Positions 16,145-24,061 are shown, counted from the stretch's first letter. The stretch is 46,652 nucleotides of DNA from Maricaulis sp. (GCF_030149425.1 NZ_JASBRQ010000086.1:1-46652), one strand, 5' to 3'. Notes: generated by a model from the letters alone, not told the origin. Numbers and translations: made by a program.

Positions 16145-17488
16145 TCAATCTAGTTCGCGACGGGTCGCCAGAAATGCTTTGCGCTCCTCACGCAGAAATT
16201 CGAGGTATCTAGGAAATTCCAACTCGAAACGCCCCAACCAACTACTCAATGAATCCCAAGCCTGCCTATCTGTGTCTGACTCGAAAACCAGATGCCAGTT
16301 CTTGGTTTCACGTAGCTCGTCAAAATTTTTCCATTTTTTCGAGAGGGATTTGATTTGGCGTCCAGCTTCCAGGTCATTCGAAACAATGCGCGCCACAGCG
16401 TTATTCAAGTGGACCTCGCAATGCAGCATTGTGAACAGGTCCGGCTCGATTGAATGGGCTAGATGACCCAATCGCTGAAAAAACTCTCCAAGATCCGCAT
16501 TCACCTTTTGGCTTTGGGCCACAATATTGAGAATGGCTAGTCGCTCGCTATCCGAAAACAACGGGAGAAAGCTACCTAGCTCGCGCCTGAAAGCAGAGAT
16601 GAAGCGTTCGTTCCAACCAACGACATCGTCATGTATCTGTTCCGCGTTTTCGACCATTTCGCCGATATTGGGCAGGATCGAAATGTTTGGATGCTGCGTG
16701 ACTCTGCGGGAGATCGCGAGATGCAGATATGCAAGGTGAAAGATGATGTCCTGCTTTCCATCCCACAGCTCAAAACTCGGCAAGAACGATTCAATCGGCC
16801 TCTGATCGGATTGATCCGCCCGGTTCTTCGTTGAGCCGGTAGACTGTTGCGATGGGTTAGCGTCCGCCTCCGCGTCGCGGGACGGGCTATCCAACAAGTT
16901 TTCAAAACCAGGTGCACCATCAAACAGATCTCGATTCAGGCCTTCTCCAAGAGTGTTCTTTAGAGCTTCGATGCCGAGATGGATGCTTGAAATTTCACCC
17001 TTTAGGTCGAAGACAGAAGAATCCGGGTTCGCATCTCTTCTCGGTAAGTCTGGGTGATTAGGTGTAGGTGCATAGGGAAGGCCAAAATCCGTCAAGCACC
17101 GCTCAGCAAAATCCGACAGATGATAATGGCACAGCCAAAACAAAATTGGTCGAAGGTGCTTGTTTGTGCGATCTTCTGGTGAAACGAATTGAGCCTTTCC
17201 GGGATCAAGCGGCAAGCTGCGGACGGTGTCGGCTAGAAAACTGTCATTTTTTGGATCGGCGTTGAGCACCTCACCGGTTACGGCTTTGAAAACGGCAAAG
17301 TAGCGGTCTTGGTTGCGCTTGAAGAATCCGTAGTTTTTCTTTGCGTGCGATTGCACCGCGGCAACGAATTCAGCCTGGCGTTTGGGCGGCAAGAGTCTCC
17401 ATTGCCGCTCTGTGTCTTTCCCCCAGTTTTCCGGCGATAAATCCATTTCTCGACTCGCTCTGCACCGCAGAATAGCGAACGTAGTCAT
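16145..17488 (-). CDS. Unknown 447-residue protein of the island
   Basis: I do not recognise this protein. The N-terminal ~190 residues include 'FFKRNQDRYFAVFKAVTGE' and the Trp/His/Cys-rich 'ILFWLCHYHLSDFAERC'. A low-complexity polar linker (about 200-240, rich in Asp, Ser, Gln and Asn) separates it from a helical C-terminal half. No membrane segments or signal peptide are seen. The start is either the ATG ending at 17488 or the Met at residue 15 ('MDLSPENWGKD'), which begins a more protein-like sequence. It sits on the same strand as the defence genes, between the Abi_C-like gene and a 126-residue unknown. Defence or stress function is only a guess from position. Confidence 0.6.
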   Translation of the reverse strand: MTTFAILRCRASREMDLSPENWGKDTERQWRLLPPKRQAEFVAAVQSHAKKNYGFFKRNQDRYFAVFKAVTGEVLNADPKNDSFLADTVRSLPLDPGKAQFVSPEDRTNKHLRPILFWLCHYHLSDFAERCLTDFGLPYAPTPNHPDLPRRDANPDSSVFDLKGEISSIHLGIEALKNTLGEGLNRDLFDGAPGFENLLDSPSRDAEADANPSQQSTGSTKNRADQSDQRPIESFLPSFELWDGKQDIIFHLAYLHLAISRRVTQHPNISILPNIGEMVENAEQIHDDVVGWNERFISAFRRELGSFLPLFSDSERLAILNIVAQSQKVNADLGEFFQRLGHLAHSIEPDLFTMLHCEVHLNNAVARIVSNDLEAGRQIKSLSKKWKNFDELRETKNWHLVFESDTDRQAWDSLSSWLGRFELEFPRYLEFLREERKAFLATRRELD

Positions 17489-17546
17489 AGCAAACTGTCA
17501 GGAACAGCCTTGAATGGTAGTTCAGCGAAGCGCCGCCCGCTGATCG

Positions 17547-17927
17547 TTAAGGAGTCGGGTCGAAGCCTGGATCCGTATCCGGTTTCGATTTTAGATGTTC
17601 CGGGAATCCGTACTCAGTTGGGTCGCCGGGGTCGTAAGGTTCTCCGTGATTGTAATGGCGCGCAACGTAGACTTCGCCGGTGATTGCGTTTTCGACCTGA
17701 AACGCAGGGCCCGTGTCGCAATGCGGGACCCATGGTTTAGCAACATGTGAGATGCGCCGCACCAAGCAATCATTCAGATCGACACCATCAAATTCAGGGC
17801 GCCTATCCTCTATTGCCTGCTCAAGTACCGCGAGCACTTCGTTGCATCGTGTGATGTCAGCAAGTCGGCCTATTTCTAGTACCAAGTGATTACGACCATC
17901 AAAGAACAAATACCTCACGGCTGACAT
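17547..17927 (-). CDS. Unknown 126-residue protein
   Basis: A small acidic soluble protein, family not recognised. It starts 'MSAVRYLFFDGRNHLVLEIG', which suggests a beta-hairpin followed by helices. Its C-terminus is Pro/Asp-rich ('YDPGDPTEYGFPEH', 'DTDPGFDPTP'). It ends about 60 bp before the 447-residue gene on the same strand, so the two may form a small operon. The upstream region 17928-18160 is AT-rich just before the start and could hold the promoter. Confidence 0.5.
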   Translation of the reverse strand: MSAVRYLFFDGRNHLVLEIGRLADITRCNEVLAVLEQAIEDRRPEFDGVDLNDCLVRRISHVAKPWVPHCDTGPAFQVENAITGEVYVARHYNHGEPYDPGDPTEYGFPEHLKSKPDTDPGFDPTP

Positions 17928-18160
17928 TCTTCATAATACCATAGAACTTCCCAAAAATTCCACTAAATTATTGTATTTATTGCGCGAAATTTCTTGGATC
18001 GATCTTGGATGCGTCCAAGATTTTCTGATGCTGTTCTCCATCCCACGGCACGAGGGGCATGCCCCGATGCCCAGGCCCTGATGCATCCCGGTTACCGGAG
18101 GGCCGCAGCTTTTGAACCTAGGAAACGGGCCCGTCTTCCGCTGTCGCAAGGAAGACGACA
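17928..18160. promoter_or_regulatory. Divergent intergenic region
   Basis: Separates the minus-strand 126-residue gene from the plus-strand 129-residue gene. The first 60 bases are AT-rich and suit a minus-strand promoter. The second half is GC-rich with GGGGCATGCCCC (18052-18063) and a GTCTTCC...GGAAGAC inverted repeat at 18132-18156, ending just before the plus-strand ATG. That repeat could be an operator or a leader hairpin. Confidence 0.35.
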
Positions 18161-18550
18161 ATGGAGACACAAGCAGCCTGGTATTCCTACGAGGATGCCA
18201 TTCAGCTCGCAGACGATGAGGTTTTTCTGTCTGCGGAATTCTTGAACCAGTTAGCGCAGCATGTTGTGACGCTGAACATGTCGCGCCGCAAAATGGCGGA
18301 GTGGATTGCCGAACACTTGAATGCTCTGGACGGGGCATATGATGTATTTGATGGAAACGGTCGATGGATGGATTTCCACGACGAAATCCTGAGTGAGGCA
18401 TTCGGCGATGATGAGTCGTTCAAATACCTCTCCGATGTACTTCGGTACGCTGAACGCCCCGCTACGCGAAAGCCGTCAGATTTCATGCTGCTGCGCTTTC
18501 AATTGCTCGCTATAGCGTTCCTTCGTGAAGGTGACCCGATCACACTCTGA
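18161..18550 (+). CDS. Unknown 129-residue island protein
   Basis: A small acidic helical protein, family not recognised. It begins 'METQAAWYSYEDAIQLADDE', with Trp/Tyr-rich helices, and continues with 'MAEWIAEHLNALDGAYDVF'. There is no signal peptide or TM segment. It is first on the plus-strand side of the divergent region and is followed within 10 bases by a strong hairpin, so it appears monocistronic. The initiation site is weakly marked. Confidence 0.5.
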   Translation: METQAAWYSYEDAIQLADDEVFLSAEFLNQLAQHVVTLNMSRRKMAEWIAEHLNALDGAYDVFDGNGRWMDFHDEILSEAFGDDESFKYLSDVLRYAERPATRKPSDFMLLRFQLLAIAFLREGDPITL

Positions 18551-18558
18551 CGCAGGAA

Positions 18559-18598
18559 AGTAGAGGGAGGCCCCAAAAACAGGGCCTCCCTCATCTAC
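18559..18598 (+). terminator. Terminator hairpin after the 129-residue gene
   Basis: Eleven-base perfect arms GAGGGAGGCCC (18563-18573) and GGGCCTCCCTC (18582-18592), extended by an outer GTAGA/TCTAC pairing. The loop is A-rich. It lacks a long T-run, but it is the strongest hairpin in the neighbourhood and sits directly after a stop codon. Confidence 0.65.
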
Positions 18599-18668
18599 TC
18601 ACAGATTTTGCTGGCCGCGTTAGCGGATTGTTTTGACGGGCAATGGTCGCCCTAATCACAATTCTTCC

Positions 18669-19370
18669 ATGGGCTACGTTCAACTCACCGATGATGTTCT
18701 GGAAGAGTTACGCCGGATAAGAGAAGAGACCGGCGTTGGGCCCATGAAATTTCTACGCCATGAGTCGGGTGTTCCGGACGGGCTGAGTTCGCCGATCATT
18801 GTGAGCTGGATGCGCGGCGCATCAAAGAGGGCGCGCAAAAGGCATCTAGAGTTTGTTTTGGAGCGCTGGCCTAAGGTCATCCCCATTCTGCCGATCACTG
18901 ATGAGATACAAACCGAGATCGTCGGGCATTTAGATCGAACCGGGTTCAACTATCGCGCGCTGATCGCCAAAATCCCGGATCGCCCAGACAAGCTGGATGA
19001 CACGAAAATCATGCGCTGGGTTAAGGGGTACGCGCGAAATGCCCGGAAGGATGAACTTGATGCGGTTCTCAAGACGCTTCGCGCCCTCCCAGACTGCAAA
19101 CCGGGCCTCAAGAAAACAATCGACAGGCGGAGCGTGCACAGTGAACGCCGGGAGTTCACCAAAGCTGACGGCCTTGCGCTGGAGGCTGAGCGCGCTCGCA
19201 CGGGCGTGCAGACCGCAGAACTTCTAAAATATTTCTATCGCGGCAAGGTGCCGGAAGGGCTATCTGCGGGGCTGATTTCGAGTTGGATCAATGGCAGCCC
19301 GCGCACGGTTTCCGCTGAGCTTTACGACTGGACACTTAAGGCGTGGAAAGCACTGCCAGATGCGCAATAA
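18669..19370 (+). CDS. Putative DNA-binding protein made of three HTH-like repeats
   Basis: A 233-residue soluble protein built from three homologous units (about 7-72, 76-142 and 165-231). Each has the pattern '...R..TG....L......P..L....I..W(M/V/I)..G...A.....L..(V)L..W..LP'. The cores are 'IIVSWMRGASKRARK', 'KIMRWVKGYARNARK' and 'LISSWINGSPRTVSA'. The 'I..W..G' core resembles the recognition helix of XRE/Cro-type helix-turn-helix domains, so three tandem DNA-reading heads are likely. A TTG 12 codons upstream (18633) is an alternative start; neither has a clear ribosome-binding site. It may regulate the island or bind the paired 25-bp sites near 20900-21057. That link is inference. Confidence 0.6.
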   Translation: MGYVQLTDDVLEELRRIREETGVGPMKFLRHESGVPDGLSSPIIVSWMRGASKRARKRHLEFVLERWPKVIPILPITDEIQTEIVGHLDRTGFNYRALIAKIPDRPDKLDDTKIMRWVKGYARNARKDELDAVLKTLRALPDCKPGLKKTIDRRSVHSERREFTKADGLALEAERARTGVQTAELLKYFYRGKVPEGLSAGLISSWINGSPRTVSAELYDWTLKAWKALPDAQ

Positions 19371-19406
19371 AATTACCTAAAATTTGAGAGACATTTGATA
19401 CGTAAT

Positions 19407-19456
19407 TAGCTCAAATACAAGGCAAAATTAAGCCTGAGCTAACCCGCCTCTTGTAT
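19407..19456 (+). promoter_or_regulatory. AT-rich region with interleaved inverted repeats
   Basis: Within the AT-rich gap 19371-19510 there are arms TAGCTCA (19407-19413) and TGAGCTA (19435-19441), interleaved with ATACAAG (19415-19421) and CTTGTAT (19450-19456). The two pairs cannot form at once as simple stems, so they could give alternative structures or bind two dimers. The gap should contain the promoter of the 255-residue gene. Confidence 0.4.
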
Positions 19457-19510
19457 CATAAAAGCACCAATCGAAGCAAAGACTTCGACATAAAAAATAG
19501 GGTGTGAAAC

Positions 19511-20278
19511 ATGGAACGGGGGCAACTCTCTCAGCAGCAGCGCGATGCGGCGTGGCAAGGCAAGAGCCTTGAAGAACGCCGTGAGATGACCGCATTCAAC
19601 TTCGCCTTGGGCGGCGAAGAGGAAATGCGCCGTGCTGGGCTGACTGCCTCCGCCACAGCGGTAACGCGCTCGCTGGCTCTCGATGCTCTGGAAAGAGACG
19701 ATAAAGAGCGCAAGGAGCAAACGGATCGCGTCATTCTGCTCGCAACAATAGATGAAGCCCGGCAATTCGCTGCTCAGCGTGGTGCCGAGGCCGATAATTA
19801 TGAAGCGGAGTTTGAGGCGCGCTTTGGCGATGCCTGGCGCGAGGAGATTGCCAACCGGGTTATGGAGCCGGATGAAATTCCAGAACGCCGCGACGGCGAA
19901 AGCATGGAGGATTATCGCGAGCGTTTAAGCGACGCGCTAATCGAAAGAATGATTGATCCGGCAACTGGCCGGATCCGGCCTGAATTCCAGGATGATCCTG
20001 AGCGCAATGAGTTCGCGCAATGGGCGTTGGCTAGATACGAAGAGCGCATAGGTCTGGAACATGCCGCTATCTTGGATGATGAGAACTCAACGCCAGAGCA
20101 ACTCGCCGCGTCTAATGAGCGAATTGCACGTTCTTCCTTCAATGAGTCCCAGCAAATAGATCAGGCTGCTGAATCAGCCCATGCACCAGTTGCGGAAAGA
20201 ACTAACGTCGTACACCACGATGTTGGCGAAACGGCAGCCGAGACTGAAGCTGCGAGCCCTTTCGCTAGCCCAAGCTAA
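19511..20278 (+). CDS. Acidic helical protein of the mobile element
   Basis: A 255-residue, very acidic, Glu/Arg/Ala-rich protein with almost continuous helical propensity ('AAWQGKSLEERREMTAFNFALG', 'EANYR'-poor C-terminus). It has no TM segment and no recognised domain. A segment 'MEDYRERLSDALIERMIDP' near the middle looks like an amphipathic helix pair. The last ~40 residues look disordered. It is convergent with the exported-protein gene; the two stops abut with no gap. Genes of this kind are common as uncharacterised cargo next to mobilization genes. No function is assigned. Confidence 0.55.
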   Translation: MERGQLSQQQRDAAWQGKSLEERREMTAFNFALGGEEEMRRAGLTASATAVTRSLALDALERDDKERKEQTDRVILLATIDEARQFAAQRGAEADNYEAEFEARFGDAWREEIANRVMEPDEIPERRDGESMEDYRERLSDALIERMIDPATGRIRPEFQDDPERNEFAQWALARYEERIGLEHAAILDDENSTPEQLAASNERIARSSFNESQQIDQAAESAHAPVAERTNVVHHDVGETAAETEAASPFASPS

Positions 20279-20770
20279 CTACCGATTTAGTGCAACTTCG
20301 CGATCGAAACGGTTTTGCCGGACAGCTTCTGCGACATTGTCCAATGCATTGTTTAGCCCAAACGGGCCATAGACATAATGGTCTGTATGGTAAGCCAAGG
20401 TGGTTCCGGCAGCCGTGCCGCGTTCCCAGAAAAATGCAAGGTCTGTGACGCCGTTTGCCTCGAAATGCTCGCGTAGAAGCGGCTCGATGTTTTGGATGAT
20501 ATTGTCTGTGGTTTGAGTTCCGAGATGAACAGAAACGGCTACGCGCTCTGGATGATCAACCACCCACATATTAGCCGGCCGATCTGCATCAGGAAGAAAT
20601 TCGATCGCATCCCTTACGCTGGAAGCATTTGAATTGGCCACCATCGCAACTTGTGTGGCCTGTGGCTCTTGGTTGGACGTGTCTTGCTGGGCGCAAGCCG
20701 GGGTCGCGAAAAGCGCTGTCGCCGCTACCGCTCCTGCAAAACCATGACTTAAACGTCCAATTGCTCCCAT
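20279..20770 (-). CDS. Exported protein of unknown function
   Basis: A 163-residue protein with a typical Sec signal peptide: 'MGAIGRLSHGF', then 'AGAVAATALFATPACAQQ' with cleavage after ACA. The mature domain includes 'WVVDHPERVAVSVHLGTQ', 'NIEPLLREHFEANGV' and 'AFFWERGTAAGTTLAYHTDHYVYGPFG'. I recognise no family. The frame is open 24 codons upstream, but the ATG at 20768-20770 starts the signal sequence. It is one of the few exported proteins of the island. A role in surface exclusion or mating is possible but unsupported. Confidence 0.6.
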   Translation of the reverse strand: MGAIGRLSHGFAGAVAATALFATPACAQQDTSNQEPQATQVAMVANSNASSVRDAIEFLPDADRPANMWVVDHPERVAVSVHLGTQTTDNIIQNIEPLLREHFEANGVTDLAFFWERGTAAGTTLAYHTDHYVYGPFGLNNALDNVAEAVRQNRFDREVALNR

Positions 20771-20900
20771 ATCTGCCAATCGAAATAGTTTAAATACAGG
20801 CGATTTATAGCAAAAGTTGCGTAAAAAAGCAAGAAAACGCACGAAGCAAGAGCAAAGTGAATAATTTTGTTTCTTTTTGCTATATTCTATTCGCGATGTT

Positions 20901-20924
20901 GAACAGTTTGTATGAATCTGTTTT
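20901..20924 (+). repeat. Inverted 25-bp site, left copy
   Basis: Contains TGTATGAATCTGTTT (20909-20923). The reverse complement occurs in the copy at 21033-21057; about 20 of 25 positions agree. Each copy is itself an imperfect palindrome (AACAG...CTGTT). It lies in AT-rich DNA between the exported-protein gene and the tyrosine recombinase. Confidence 0.65.
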
Positions 20925-21032
20925 ATTATTTGACGGCGCTGCGTTTTGTTTTAGCGTATCGATGCTGGCAAGCGGCTATCAGCGCGCCCAACGGCCCGAT
21001 AAGCGGCGTGAATTCAGGGAGTGTGACCCCGT

Positions 21033-21057
21033 GAAACAGATTCATACATTCTGTTTC
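21033..21057 (-). repeat. Inverted 25-bp site, right copy
   Basis: GAAACAG, then ATTCATACATT, then CTGTTTC: perfect 7-bp arms, forming the inverse of the copy at 20901-20924. It ends 31 bases before the tyrosine recombinase start, so binding here could repress or position that gene's product. Confidence 0.65.
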
Positions 21058-21088
21058 GCGCGGACGCTGCCTGAAAGGAGCCGCCGCA

Positions 21089-21712
21089 ATGACACATCAA
21101 CGAGACTACAGCACAGGCCTAACGCTCTATAGCCCTATCGGTGAACGCAAATATCTGTGCGCCAGTGAGCGGGACCGGTTCTATGCGGCGCTCGATGTGC
21201 TGGACGATCCACGCGACCGCAGTTTTTGCGAAACAATCTTCTGGACCGGATGTCGCCCCTCTGAGGCGCTGGGGTTGAGTGCGCTTAATATCGATCTGGC
21301 TGACGGCGTCGTTGTAATCCGTAGCCTCAAGAAACGCGGCAAGCTCAAGGGGCGGCATTTCCGGCCCGTGCCTGTACCGTGGCCCTATCTCGAAATGATG
21401 GATCGGGTCCATGGGCTGCGGGCAATACAGGCTGCACCGGGTGGCGGTGCGTGTTCGGAGCTATGGACCTTCAGCCGTACCACCGCGTGGAAGCGGATGA
21501 AGGCGGTTATGGAGGCCGCAGGCCTGACCGGCGTCAAAGCATGCGCCAAAGGACTACGCCACAGCTATGGCGTTCATGCCGCGCTGTCGTTGGTCCCTGA
21601 GACAAGGATAAAGACCTGGCTCGGTCATGCTTCGCTGGCCACCACTGAAATCTACACTGATATGGCCGCTCCAGAAGAGCGCGAAGCCGCCCAGAGAATG
21701 TGGGCAGCTTAG
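21089..21712 (+). CDS. Short tyrosine recombinase (catalytic domain only)
   Basis: A 207-residue tyrosine-type site-specific recombinase. Box I Arg is R56 in 'FWTGCRPSEALGL'. Box II reads 'KGLRHSYG' (K154, R157, H158), with Lys where His is more usual. The last boxes are 'WLGHASLATTEIYTDM' with H180 and nucleophile Y189. There is no room for a full N-terminal arm/core-binding domain, so it is shorter than phage integrases. A good AAAGGAG site precedes the ATG. Since the serine recombinase at the tRNA is the likely integrase, this protein may invert or resolve DNA, or be left from another element. The paired inverted sites just upstream are candidate substrates or operators. Confidence 0.8.
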   Translation: MTHQRDYSTGLTLYSPIGERKYLCASERDRFYAALDVLDDPRDRSFCETIFWTGCRPSEALGLSALNIDLADGVVVIRSLKKRGKLKGRHFRPVPVPWPYLEMMDRVHGLRAIQAAPGGGACSELWTFSRTTAWKRMKAVMEAAGLTGVKACAKGLRHSYGVHAALSLVPETRIKTWLGHASLATTEIYTDMAAPEEREAAQRMWAA

Positions 21713-21926
21713 CGCTTCCGCATCAGGGATCGTCACCCGCATGGGCCAAGACATCGGCCGCCAGCCGGCGGATGACTTGGTGGCGTAGCCATAGAGCCCG
21801 CCCGGATGCCCTCGCTTAATCCCTTCTGCTTGCACGCCTCACATCTCTCCCGCTGCCCCTATTCGAAATCACTACTCCTGAGAACGGTCGAGGCATTTGT
21901 GCTTCGGCTCAGCAGGAGTTCGCAGC
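21713..21926. promoter_or_regulatory. Gap before the coupling-protein gene cluster
   Basis: About 210 bp with no gene seen on either strand. It probably contains the promoter for the 21927-24872 gene run. No certain -35/-10 pair was recognised. Confidence 0.3.
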
Positions 21927-22211
21927 ATGTCTTTTCAATCAAAACCGCAGGGCCCAGCGTTCGTTGAACGTCTGCAAGTTGGCTTGTCGGCTCTGACCTC
22001 AATCGTCGGTGCCTTCATCGTGACGCCTTTCGTCGTCGCTTTCATCGTTCCGTATGCAGTGGCCTTCGCCGATCAGCATTATGGGCTGGGTTTCCTCATG
22101 CCCTTGTTGGTTTGGTTGCTCAGCTTTGCGCTGGTCGCGCTGGGCATCGCCCTGTTCCTCAAAATCGTTTTTACGCGCGAGACGCTCCGTTTCGTCTTGC
22201 CGACCCGCTGA
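21927..22211 (+). CDS. Small two-TM membrane protein next to the coupling protein
   Basis: A 94-residue protein with two hydrophobic helices (about 22-50 and 60-83) split by a short 'ADQHYGLG' turn, and with short polar ends. It has no recognised domain. Its position before the VirD4-like coupling-protein gene suggests a membrane partner for transfer or a small entry-exclusion-type protein. I start it at the ATG at 21927; a TTG ten codons earlier is in frame but less likely. Confidence 0.6.
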   Translation: MSFQSKPQGPAFVERLQVGLSALTSIVGAFIVTPFVVAFIVPYAVAFADQHYGLGFLMPLLVWLLSFALVALGIALFLKIVFTRETLRFVLPTR

Positions 22212-22232
22212 TACAACAAAGGAGGTGTCATC

Positions 22233-22382
22233 ATGTTCACCAAAGAAAAACGCGTCGGAACCCGTACCGATATCCGTCAACGCCCGATTACTGCGGAAGT
22301 GACGGATTGGGGAGAAGTCTTCGGCTTCATTTTTTGGGTGTTTCTCGTCCTAGCGGTCATCAAAGGATGCACCGGCGGCTAA
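22233..22382 (+). CDS. 49-residue single-TM protein
   Basis: A very small protein, 'MFTKEKRVGTRTDIRQRP...' then one TM helix 'FGFIFWVFLVLAVIKGCTGG'. It has an ideal AAAGGAGGT site seven bases before the ATG, the best ribosome-binding site in this part of the island. It follows the two-TM gene by 21 bases and is followed by a strong terminator. It has a basic cytoplasmic N-terminus and a C-terminal membrane anchor with a Cys. No family recognised. Confidence 0.65.
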   Translation: MFTKEKRVGTRTDIRQRPITAEVTDWGEVFGFIFWVFLVLAVIKGCTGG

Positions 22383-22402
22383 ACGCCTTCCAGTCAGTCG
22401 AG

Positions 22403-22432
22403 AAAGGGCGCGCTCACAGCGCGCCCTTTTTT
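22403..22432 (+). terminator. Rho-independent terminator upstream of the coupling-protein gene
   Basis: Ten-base perfect arms AGGGCGCGCT (22405-22414) and AGCGCGCCCT (22418-22427), extended by AA/TT, then a T-run. It ends the small membrane-protein transcript and may attenuate read-through into the coupling-protein gene that starts 28 bases later. Confidence 0.85.
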
Positions 22433-22459
22433 GTTTTCACCATCACTGAAAGGGGAAAG

Positions 22460-24061
22460 ATGAGCTTCAATTTTGACCCAGAACAACATCGCTTCGGCTC
22501 GGCGCGATTTGCCAGCGAAGAGGAGATTGCCCGCGCTGGGCTGTTCGATCTGTCGCCGGGCGCACTTTATGTCGGGCATATCGGAGGACGGTCCCTCATG
22601 CCCAATCTGAGCGGGGGTTATCTGACAGTAGCCGCGCCGAGGTCAGGCAAGCTTGCGACAGTTTTAGCCTATTCCTCATGTCTGGATGGGTTCTCCGACA
22701 CAGCAATTTATCTCGATCCCAAAGGCGAGATTGGCTCAATCAGCTTTACCCTCAAGCCAAGCTATTACTGGAATCCGGCCCGCATTCCTGGGCTGCCCTA
22801 TCACCGGATCAATCCGGTTGGTCATCTCCACATAGACAATCCAAACCTTCATGCCGCGGCCAAAGCGTTCGCGGACAACTTTGTCGAAAAAACCGGTGCC
22901 GCAGGATCTGTCTATTTTGAAGGTCGCGGCGAACAATTCTTAGAAGCCGTTGTGCTGACGCTTGCGCGCCTAGATGGGGTCGTCACGCTAAAGCGTCTGT
23001 TTGAAGTGCTGATGCTCATACCGGGCGGCGGCGATGGATGGCTCGAATTTGCGTTCGAGATGAGCGAGTCCGGCTTCACTATTTCCAAGACCGTGGAAGA
23101 GGAGATCGCTGCCGCTCGTGGCAATGACAGCGGCGGGTTTCGCGGCATTGTGGGAGAGTTGTTGCGCGCAGTAGCGCCGCTCTCTGATCCGGTTTTGTTG
23201 GAGTCTGTGTCTCCGCCCTTTGACATGTGCCTGTCGCAGCTGTGTGGACCGGAGGCTATCAATCTATTTTTGATGCCGCCTGGAAGTTGGATCGCAAAAT
23301 TAGGCGGCGTGCTGAAGAGCTTTTTTGTGGGCGTAAAGCACTACAAAGAAAGCGCTCCATCGGCTCCCCGTCAAACATGGTTTCTCGATGAAATTGGTCT
23401 GTTGGGCAATTTCCCGCTTGCCATGGAGCTCTTCACCATTGGCGCTGGGATGGGCTGTCGGCCTTGGGCGTTTTACCAGTCAACTGAGCAGATGAAGGCT
23501 ACCGCTCCCGGCGGAGATGTGATCATCCCCGCTAGCGCCGCGGTGCGTCAGTATTTTGCCGTTCGCGATGATGTTTCTGCGGCGCGGCTATCCAAGCAAC
23601 TTGGCATGCAGACGCTGGAATATGATGACAAAGCGGCGCAATTGCGGGCCCAATACGCGCGCGAGGAAGCGGCCCGTCATCTTATCGCCGGTGGTGATCC
23701 TGTCCAAGCTGCGCTCGCTCTATCGCATCATAGCGCGCTTGAAGCGAACCGAAGCCAGCAACAACGTGAATTGCGCACGATGGACGAGGTCATCTTCACC
23801 CTCAATGACCGGCAGTATCTGTTCATCGACGGTGTTCCGCACCCGGTCTATGCCGAGCGTGGGCCTTATTGGGAGAGTTATGCGATGCGGGGTCGCTTTC
23901 TTCCTAATCCCTATCACCCACCGACCGACAGCGTGCGCATTAAAACGCGCCTCGGCCATGCAAATCGGCGCGTGATCACCGAACGCGTGCCAGCGCAATT
24001 CGCCCACCTGCCTCAGTTTGCCGATGGATACTGGTCCTACATCGAAGGATTTCGTCCATGA
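22460..24061 (+). CDS. VirD4/TraG-type coupling protein
   Basis: A 533-residue ATPase of the TraG/VirD4 coupling-protein class. The Walker A-like loop is 'VAAPRSGKLATVL' (about 57-69). 'AIYLDPKGEIGSI' matches the conserved 'LDPKGE' after it. Walker B region: 'TWFLDEIGLLGNF'. A RecA-type C-terminal segment contains 'GCRPWAFYQS'. Coupling proteins carry relaxase-DNA to a type IV secretion channel. Strong N-terminal TM helices seen in canonical VirD4 are absent, so it may rely on the small membrane proteins just upstream for anchoring. The ATG at 22460 has a good GGGGAAAG site. The frame is open much further upstream but overlaps the 49-residue gene. The stop overlaps the next start (ATGA). Confidence 0.85.
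   Translation: MSFNFDPEQHRFGSARFASEEEIARAGLFDLSPGALYVGHIGGRSLMPNLSGGYLTVAAPRSGKLATVLAYSSCLDGFSDTAIYLDPKGEIGSISFTLKPSYYWNPARIPGLPYHRINPVGHLHIDNPNLHAAAKAFADNFVEKTGAAGSVYFEGRGEQFLEAVVLTLARLDGVVTLKRLFEVLMLIPGGGDGWLEFAFEMSESGFTISKTVEEEIAAARGNDSGGFRGIVGELLRAVAPLSDPVLLESVSPPFDMCLSQLCGPEAINLFLMPPGSWIAKLGGVLKSFFVGVKHYKESAPSAPRQTWFLDEIGLLGNFPLAMELFTIGAGMGCRPWAFYQSTEQMKATAPGGDVIIPASAAVRQYFAVRDDVSAARLSKQLGMQTLEYDDKAAQLRAQYAREEAARHLIAGGDPVQAALALSHHSALEANRSQQQRELRTMDEVIFTLNDRQYLFIDGVPHPVYAERGPYWESYAMRGRFLPNPYHPPTDSVRIKTRLGHANRRVITERVPAQFAHLPQFADGYWSYIEGFRP

Noticed and set aside
22112-22459. N-terminal extension of the coupling protein
   Set aside because: It overlaps two small genes and a strong terminator in another frame; the ATG at 22460 has a good ribosome-binding site.
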